Origin: Ruthenibacterium sp.
GTDB lineage: Bacteria > Bacillota > Clostridia > Oscillospirales > Ruminococcaceae
Reading direction: 5' to 3'
NCBI GenBank assembly: GCA_020025235.1
Contig: JAHHSL010000047.1
Coordinates: 1 to 11,340 of the forward strand
DNA length: 11,340 bases
Of this stretch, positions 7,105-11,340 are shown one piece after another; the stretch's first letter is position 1; every line of letters begins with the position of its first letter. The position numbers and the translations under genes were made by a program. The notes beneath the pieces are model-generated. The model was given only the letters and a program-made list of their open reading frames with translations. It was not told the DNA's origin and ran no database searches.

Positions 7105-7206
7105 GCACAGCAGAATGACGAAACAGCGTGCAGCGAAGGCGCCAACCTGCGTGTATTTCGGCACATCTGCCGCTTTATTTTCCCATTCGTTTATTTTGTT
7201 TCAGTT

Positions 7207-7212
7207 TATACT
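7207..7212 (+). promoter_or_regulatory. Possible -10 box for the trkA operon
   Basis: TATACT sits in an AT-rich stretch (about 7170-7225) about 100 bases before the first TrkA-like gene. No -35 box matching TTGACA is present at a 16-19 base spacing. A weaker alternative is TTGTTT (7196-7201) with TATTTT (7218-7223). A promoter is expected between the terminator at 7104 and the gene at 7311, but its exact position is not decided. The rest of 7105-7310 holds no gene that I can support. Confidence 0.3.
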
Positions 7213-7252
7213 TTTTGTATTTTCCCCATGTTTCGCATATCCCTGCTTTTTC

Positions 7253-7295
7253 TGCGCGGATGCGCATTATTCCCGGCCTGCGCAGGCAGTGCCGG
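7253..7295 (+). other. Two small hairpins in the leader of the first TrkA gene
   Basis: TGCGC (7253-7257) pairs with GCGCA (7262-7266). CCGGC (7273-7277) pairs with GCCGG (7291-7295), enclosing a 12-base palindrome GCCTGCGCAGGC (7276-7287) that would compete with it. The second structure ends five bases before the GGAGGA ribosome site. The region is too short and does not match the c-di-AMP (ydaO) riboswitch that often precedes K+ transport genes. Confidence 0.3.
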
Positions 7296-7310
7296 TTTCG
7301 GAGGATTTTT

Positions 7311-7949
7311 ATGAATATTCTGATTGTCGGATGCGGCCGCGTGGGCCGTAAACTGGTACATTCCCTCGAACTTCTGGGCCACGACGTTTCCGTTCTGGAC
7401 GAGGATGCATCCAATCTTTCGCTTTTGCAGGAGCTTGACCCGCCCTTTTCCGGTATGGCAGTAGCGGGCGTACCCATTGACGGCGATGTGCTGCGCAGCG
7501 CGGGCATCGAAGCCTGCGACGCCGTGGTTGCCGTCACGCACGATGACAACATCAACCTTATGGTCGCACAGATCGCTTCGCAGCTGTTCGGCGTAAAAAA
7601 CGTCCTGACGCGCGTTGCCGAGCCTTCGCACAAGGAGATGTATACCGAGCGCTTCGGCCTGCGCATCCTGTGCAGCACGAACCTCACCGCGCAGGGGCTG
7701 CTGGCCGGCCTGCTGCACGAAAACATCACCGAGGATCAGCGGCTTTTGTTCGGCTCCTCCACCACGAATTTCACTGCGCTGGAAGTGCCGCCCGAACTCA
7801 TCAACAAGCCCCTGACGGACGTTGTGCCGCCGCGCAAAACGATGATGGTGTTCGGCGTTCTGCACGCAAACGGCACAGCGGTGCTTGTCAATAAAGAGCC
7901 GGTGCTGCACGTCGGGGACAAGATCCTTTTTGCCGAGATTGCAGACTGA
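7311..7949 (+). CDS. trkA: TrkA-family K+ transport regulatory (RCK) protein, first copy
   Basis: This encodes a 212-residue cytoplasmic protein with one RCK unit. A Rossmann TrkA_N domain (1 to about 125) carries GCGRVG (7-12), acidic Asp30 at the end of the second strand for the nucleotide ribose, IDGD (56-59) and AVVAVTHDD (71-79). A TrkA_C domain occupies about 140-210. Such subunits bind NAD(H) or ATP and gate Trk/Ktr-type K+ channels at the membrane. The start is ATG 7311 with GGAGGA (7300-7305) upstream; the frame is open further upstream but that sequence has no ribosome site and is not protein-like. It is followed after 37 bases by a second TrkA-like gene. No TrkH/KtrB-type membrane gene is in the window. 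It is likely the first gene of a four-gene unit ending at 10483. Confidence 0.93.
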   Translation: MNILIVGCGRVGRKLVHSLELLGHDVSVLDEDASNLSLLQELDPPFSGMAVAGVPIDGDVLRSAGIEACDAVVAVTHDDNINLMVAQIASQLFGVKNVLTRVAEPSHKEMYTERFGLRILCSTNLTAQGLLAGLLHENITEDQRLLFGSSTTNFTALEVPPELINKPLTDVVPPRKTMMVFGVLHANGTAVLVNKEPVLHVGDKILFAEIAD

Positions 7950-7986
7950 TCCTGTGCGGATCTTCACATCATAAGGAGATGCTATC

Positions 7987-8655
7987 ATGCGTATATGTAT
8001 TGTAGGCGGCGGCAAGGTCGGCTATTATCTTGCCAAAACATTTTTAGAGCACGGCCACACGCCCGTGCTGATCGAGGACGATCCCCACATGTGCCAAAAG
8101 GTGGCGGACAGTCTGGATATGACAGTTGTGTGCGGCGACGGCACTTTTGTGGAAGTGCAGGAAAGCGCGGGCGTCAAAAACTGCAGCGCCATGGTCGCCG
8201 TTACCGGACGCGACGAGCAGAACCTCATCATCTGCCAGCTTGCCAAAAAGGTGTTCAATGTGCAGCGCACGGTCGCGCGCGTCAACAACCCCAAAAACGC
8301 CGCCGTTCTGAAGGCGCTGGGCGTTGATATCGCCGTCAGCGCAACCGATAACCTGACACATATGATCGAGCGCGAAGTGGAAACCGCCGCGATCCAGCAG
8401 CTTTTGAGCCTTGCTTCCGGCACTGCTTCGCTGACGGAGGTGCAGGTTCCCGAAGGCTTTGCCTTTGCAGGCAAGACACTGGCGGAGCTTGTCATCCCGA
8501 AGGACGCCGTCGTTATTTCGATCACGCGCGACGGCGAACTCATCATCCCGCGCGGCAACACACAGATCCTTGTGGGCGATAAGGTGATGCTGCTTGCCAA
8601 AAACACGGCATTTCACGAACTTGCACAAAACTGGAACCTGACGGACGTGCGCTGA
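7987..8655 (+). CDS. trkA: TrkA-family K+ transport regulatory (RCK) protein, second copy
   Basis: This encodes 222 residues with the same architecture as the preceding gene. The TrkA_N domain has GGGKVG (7-12), Glu30-Asp31-Asp32 at the second strand, VCGDGT (48-53), AVTGRDEQNL (71-80) and ARVNNP (97-102). The TrkA_C domain is at about 140-220 (VQVPEGFAFAGKTLAEL). AAGGAG lies ten bases before the ATG, a strong ribosome site. Its GDG motif is the more canonical of the two copies; the first copy has IDGD instead. E. coli TrkA carries two such units in one chain, so these two genes may encode the two halves of one hetero-oligomeric gating ring, or one may have specialised. The membrane partner must be encoded elsewhere. 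Confidence 0.94.
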   Translation: MRICIVGGGKVGYYLAKTFLEHGHTPVLIEDDPHMCQKVADSLDMTVVCGDGTFVEVQESAGVKNCSAMVAVTGRDEQNLIICQLAKKVFNVQRTVARVNNPKNAAVLKALGVDIAVSATDNLTHMIEREVETAAIQQLLSLASGTASLTEVQVPEGFAFAGKTLAELVIPKDAVVISITRDGELIIPRGNTQILVGDKVMLLAKNTAFHELAQNWNLTDVR

Positions 8656-8690
8656 ACACCCGTCTTTCCGGTTCAGGGAAGGGAGGAGCC

Positions 8691-9107
8691 ATGGAATTTT
8701 CCGTTGACCGGCGGGGCGCCGCGATCGTAAGCAGCTGGTTTGCGGCAGCGGGCATCCTGATCTGTCTGCCGTTTTTAAGCCTGTTTGTCATTCCGCCGCT
8801 TGCGGCCCTTGCGATATGGCTTTTTCTCTGCTTCGGGGTCTTGGCGCCGCGCCTTGCTTCCGGCACCATACGCGTCGGGGGCAATCATCTCACCATACGA
8901 CGCGGGCTTTTTTTCCCGCTGACGCGCCGCATCCCGCTGCGCTTTCTTTCCGGCTGCCATATCCTGCAGTCTCCGCTGCAGCGCATGACAGGCACCTGTA
9001 TTTTCATTCTGTATTCTTCCGGCTGCACCACGGTCGCCGCCGGGCTGCGCAAGGCCGACGCCGAACTGCTGAGTGCAAAGCTGACGCACGGAGGAAAGCT
9101 GCTTTGA
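8691..9107 (+). CDS. Small membrane protein with one bPH2 domain (YdbS-like)
   Basis: This encodes 138 residues. Two adjacent hydrophobic helices (about 12-34 and 36-54) are followed by a bacterial PH-like domain (bPH2) at about 57-130, with the short strands TIRVGGNHLTIRRGLFF (59-75) and RRIPLRFLSG (79-88) that mark the family. The ATG has GGGAGGA five bases upstream. It precedes a larger multi-bPH2 membrane protein and overlaps its start, the arrangement of Bacillus ydbS-ydbT. That pair has been linked to resistance against antimicrobial compounds made by another Bacillus, but the mechanism is unknown and the function here is inference. Sequence similarity is recognised mainly from layout and strand pattern. 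Confidence 0.8.
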   Translation: MEFSVDRRGAAIVSSWFAAAGILICLPFLSLFVIPPLAALAIWLFLCFGVLAPRLASGTIRVGGNHLTIRRGLFFPLTRRIPLRFLSGCHILQSPLQRMTGTCIFILYSSGCTTVAAGLRKADAELLSAKLTHGGKLL

Positions 9108-10483
9108 ATAAAAAAAGACGTTTTCACATCGTATTCACGCTGCATTATGTGCGGTACGGTCTGGTGCTGTGCCTTGTTCCCATGCTGGACGCCCTGCTGC
9201 GCTTCGATCTGGAAAGCCTTTTGTCCGCCCTGATGCAGGACGCCGCGATCCTGCTTGCAAGCGCAGCGGCGGCACTGATCCTGTGGCGCGCGGCCTCGTT
9301 CTGCGCGCAGGATGATATGCTGTGCGTGGAACAGGGCGTATTTTTCAAAAGCTCGTTCCGGTGCAGCCGCAGCAGCATTGCCGTGGTGGAGATCGTGCGC
9401 CCGCTGTACTGCCGCCTGCTCGGCGCAAGCCGCGTGACGATCTATTTCAAAACCAATGCAAACCGCCGCGCGTTCACGCTGTACCTTAGCAAAAAGGATG
9501 CGGCCGAGGTTGCCGACCTTTTGATGCCGGTGCGCACGGATACCGCACTGTTCGCCCCTACGGGGTTCGAGCGCCTTGCGTTCGTGATGCTCAGTGCAAA
9601 CATCATCACCAGCACGCTGTTCGGGCTGTGGGGCCTTAAGCAGCTGGACGAAGTGCTTGGGCAGAATATCCAGCAGATCGCCATTGATACGTTTTATGAA
9701 GCGGAGCTGTTTGCCGCGCGCTGGATGCCCGCCGGGCTTGCGTTCCTTGTCACACTTGGGTTTGCCCTTATGGGCTTTTCCATGCTGTATTCTTTGCTGC
9801 AGACGGCGCGCTTCACGGTCTGCCGCGCAGGCGGCGTCATCCTCAGCAAGGGCGGGCTGATCCGCCATACCGAACGGCGCATCCTGGTTTCCTGCGTGTC
9901 GGCGTGCGATATCTGCACCACGCTGCCCGCACGTCTTTTGCGCCGGTATCCGGTGTATCTTTCTGCCGGCAGCTTCCGGGGATTCGATCTTCCGGTGCTC
10001 GTCATCAAAAAAGGGCAGGAAAAAAACGTCGAAATGCTTCTGCCGAATTTCAGCATGCCGGACGGCGAACTGTGCAGCCCCGCGCGCAAAAGCCCGGTGC
10101 AGTATCTGTGGCGGCCAGGCGCTGTGCTGGTCTTTTCACTGGCGCTGTGCGGTGTGGCTTCGTATGTGATGCCGCCGATTTTGCCGATGCTGTTTGTTCC
10201 GGTGGTGCTGTCACTGGTCTGTCTGGGCGTTTCGGCAGAGGGATTTTTCCGCGAAGGGCTGTGCAAAAATAAAAACCGTACGCTTTCCGCGTGCTATGTG
10301 CGCTTTTTTACGCGCCATGACCTGTGCGTTTTTACGCAGGATCTTGCGTATACGATACGGGAAAATCCGTTTTCCGTCAGCCGCGGGCGCTGCGATGTGC
10401 AGGTGCATCTGCCGTGCGCCTTGCATTTTACGGTGCGCGGCGTGTTAAAATATCTTGCACAGGAGATCCCTTTTACCTTATAA
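9104..10483 (+). CDS. Large membrane protein with three bPH2 domains (YdbT-like)
   Basis: This encodes 459 residues. Paired hydrophobic helices at about 14-32 and 46-62, 155-173 and 208-230, and 337-356 and 358-378 alternate with three PH-like stretches at about 68-140, 235-312 and 383-448. This is the helix-pair plus bPH2 repeat of YdbT-type proteins and is normal in length. Strand motifs such as DMLCVEQGVFF (71-81) and VSRGRCDVQVHL (425-436) recur at matching positions. The start is inferred as TTG 9104, which overlaps the TGA of the previous gene as TTGA. GGAGG (9090-9094) lies nine bases upstream, and the open frame further upstream runs through the previous gene. Translational coupling to the YdbS-like gene is likely. 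The role is unknown; envelope integrity or defence against antimicrobials is a family-level guess. Confidence 0.85.
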   Translation: MNKKRRFHIVFTLHYVRYGLVLCLVPMLDALLRFDLESLLSALMQDAAILLASAAAALILWRAASFCAQDDMLCVEQGVFFKSSFRCSRSSIAVVEIVRPLYCRLLGASRVTIYFKTNANRRAFTLYLSKKDAAEVADLLMPVRTDTALFAPTGFERLAFVMLSANIITSTLFGLWGLKQLDEVLGQNIQQIAIDTFYEAELFAARWMPAGLAFLVTLGFALMGFSMLYSLLQTARFTVCRAGGVILSKGGLIRHTERRILVSCVSACDICTTLPARLLRRYPVYLSAGSFRGFDLPVLVIKKGQEKNVEMLLPNFSMPDGELCSPARKSPVQYLWRPGAVLVFSLALCGVASYVMPPILPMLFVPVVLSLVCLGVSAEGFFREGLCKNKNRTLSACYVRFFTRHDLCVFTQDLAYTIRENPFSVSRGRCDVQVHLPCALHFTVRGVLKYLAQEIPFTL

Positions 10484-10484
10484 T
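10456..10484 (+). promoter_or_regulatory. Possible promoter at the end of the ydbT-like gene
   Basis: A perfect TATAAT (10479-10484) overlaps the stop codon of the ydbT-like gene. TGCACA (10456-10461) lies 17 bases upstream and matches the -35 consensus at four of six positions. Transcription would start near 10491, about 20 bases before the terminator stem. It could be a chance match created by the stop codon, or it could drive the HAD gene through the terminator. Confidence 0.35.
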
Positions 10485-10509
10485 AGAAAACAGCCGCTTA
10501 TGCGGGATC

Positions 10510-10540
10510 AAAACGGCGCACTGCGCCGTTTTTTTATTTT
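10510..10540 (+). terminator. Strong intrinsic terminator of the trkA-ydbST unit
   Basis: AAAACGGCGC (10510-10519) pairs perfectly with GCGCCGTTTT (10523-10532) around a three-base loop, and the T-run continues to 10540 with a single A. It lies 26 bases past the stop codon of the ydbT-like gene and separates it from the HAD gene. Confidence 0.92.
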
Positions 10541-10569
10541 TCTTCAACTGAAAAAGGACGTGACTTGTT

Positions 10570-11241
10570 TTGTACAAAGCTGTTATTTTTGATCTGGACG
10601 GCACCCTGCTCGATACGATCGGCGATCTTGCCAACGCCGCAAACCATGCGCTTTCCTGCATGGGCTGTCCGACGTTTTCGGTCGCGGAATACTGCTACAT
10701 GGTGGGCAACGGCATCCCGAAGCTGCTGGAGCGCTGCCTGCCGGAAGACCGCCGCACTCCGGAGGATACCGCCCGCATTGCGGAGCTTTTTTTCCCGTAT
10801 TATGATGAACATAAACAGGACACCACAAAGCCGTACTGCGGCATCCCGGAACTGCTGGGCGCGCTCAAACAGCGCGGCGTGAAGCTGGGCGTTGTCTCCA
10901 ATAAAGAAAACACGCTGACAAAAAGCATCGTCGCGCACTATTTCCCGGATACATTCGACGCCGTTTCGGGGCATGTTCCCGGCACACCGACAAAGCCCGA
11001 TCCGCATCTTGTCAACGCCATGCGCGGCGGGTTCGGGCTTTCGTGTGAAGAAGTGCTGTTTGTCGGTGACAGCAATGTGGATATCCTCACGGCGCACAAC
11101 GCTTCGCTTGCCGGCTGCGGCGTGCTGTGGGGCTTTCGCACCAAGCAGGAACTGCAGAGCGCCGGTGCGGATTTCCTTGCCGCAGACACAGCCCAGCTTT
11201 CCGCTGTCATCTGCGGGGAATCGACCGCATCTGCATTGTAA
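10570..11241 (+). CDS. HAD-superfamily hydrolase, phosphoglycolate phosphatase-like
   Basis: This encodes a 223-residue cytoplasmic phosphatase of the haloacid dehalogenase superfamily (Gph/PgmB-like subfamily I). All four motifs are present. Motif I is FDLDGTLLD, with nucleophile Asp8 and general acid/base Asp10. Motif II is VVSNKE with Ser110, motif III is TPTKPDP with Lys142, and motif IV is VGDSNVD with Asp167 and Asp171. A helical cap domain lies at about 15-85. It probably removes phosphate from a small metabolite such as 2-phosphoglycolate, but substrate cannot be read from sequence. The start must be TTG 10570: a TGA lies three codons upstream in frame, and AAAGGA (about 10553-10558) is a fair ribosome site 11 bases away. 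It stands alone after a strong terminator; its promoter is uncertain. Confidence 0.93.
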   Translation: MYKAVIFDLDGTLLDTIGDLANAANHALSCMGCPTFSVAEYCYMVGNGIPKLLERCLPEDRRTPEDTARIAELFFPYYDEHKQDTTKPYCGIPELLGALKQRGVKLGVVSNKENTLTKSIVAHYFPDTFDAVSGHVPGTPTKPDPHLVNAMRGGFGLSCEEVLFVGDSNVDILTAHNASLAGCGVLWGFRTKQELQSAGADFLAADTAQLSAVICGESTASAL

Positions 11242-11340
11242 AAGGCGCTGTGCAAAGGGCAGGGGAGCCGAACGGCGATGCCCGTAAAGTTCCGGCGCAC
11301 GAAACAATGCCTCCGGAAAAATGTACCGGAACGGCAGGCT
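11242..11340. other. Right-edge sequence, no assigned gene
   Basis: These 99 bases after the HAD stop hold no gene that I can support. TTCCGG (11290-11295) and TCCGG (11312-11316) both can pair with CCGGA(A) at 11326-11331, giving alternative small hairpins, neither followed by a T-run inside the window. An ATG at 11321 runs off the edge but lacks a ribosome site. Confidence 0.3.

Noticed and set aside
7128..7310. Upstream extension of the first TrkA gene and overlapping small frames
   Set aside because: The strong ribosome site at 7300-7305 and the immediate Rossmann motif after ATG 7311 fix the start. The upstream sequence is AT-rich intergenic DNA.
7219..7310. Possible c-di-AMP (ydaO) riboswitch before K+ transport genes
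   Set aside because: The leader is too short and I find none of the conserved ydaO motifs; only two small hairpins are visible.
8816..9103. Upstream in-frame extension of the ydbT-like gene
   Set aside because: It lies inside the YdbS-like gene in another frame. TTG 9104 with GGAGG upstream explains the start better.

Overview
The window is GC-rich chromosomal DNA (by eye, well above half G+C) and looks like ordinary core-genome sequence from an anaerobic Firmicute. A low-oxygen Clostridia lineage such as Oscillospiraceae/Ruminococcaceae is my best inference. The evidence is a full-length pyruvate:ferredoxin oxidoreductase, strong AGGAGG-type ribosome binding sites, SigA-like promoters, intrinsic terminators, and YitT, YdbS/YdbT and NudF homologues of Firmicutes type. 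I saw no insertion sequence, phage gene, CRISPR array, tRNA or rRNA.

Layout. On the minus strand (right to left) there is the PFOR gene nifJ (4884-1354). It has its own promoter, a folded leader and a hairpin-rich 3' region. A YitT-family membrane protein gene (1039-143) follows and ends in a clear terminator at 71-105. From about 5130 onward everything is on the plus strand. A SigA-type promoter (5130-5158), divergent from the nifJ promoter, drives a CBS/CorC-type membrane protein gene (5240-6457). That gene overlaps a Nudix ADP-ribose pyrophosphatase gene (6454-6999) by ATGA, and the pair ends at a 13-bp-stem terminator (7058-7104). A second unit (7311-10483) carries two TrkA-type RCK genes followed by a small and a large membrane bPH2-domain gene (YdbS-like and YdbT-like), and ends at a strong terminator (10510-10540). 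A HAD-family phosphatase gene (10570-11241, TTG start) follows, and the last 99 bases hold no supported gene.

How the genes fit together. nifJ is central carbon and energy metabolism (pyruvate to acetyl-CoA plus reduced ferredoxin). The others are transport, envelope and housekeeping functions. The two TrkA-like proteins are cytoplasmic nucleotide-binding gating subunits of a K+ transporter whose membrane subunit is not in this window. The YdbS/YdbT pair is an envelope module of poorly known role. The Nudix and HAD proteins are probably metabolite clean-up enzymes.

I did not find a convincing undescribed system. The points most worth a second look are: the degenerate N-terminal membrane domain of the CBS protein; the orphan two-gene TrkA arrangement joined to bPH2 genes; a consensus -10 box at the end of the ydbT-like gene that is followed at once by a terminator; and the cluster of inverted repeats between nifJ and the YitT gene.
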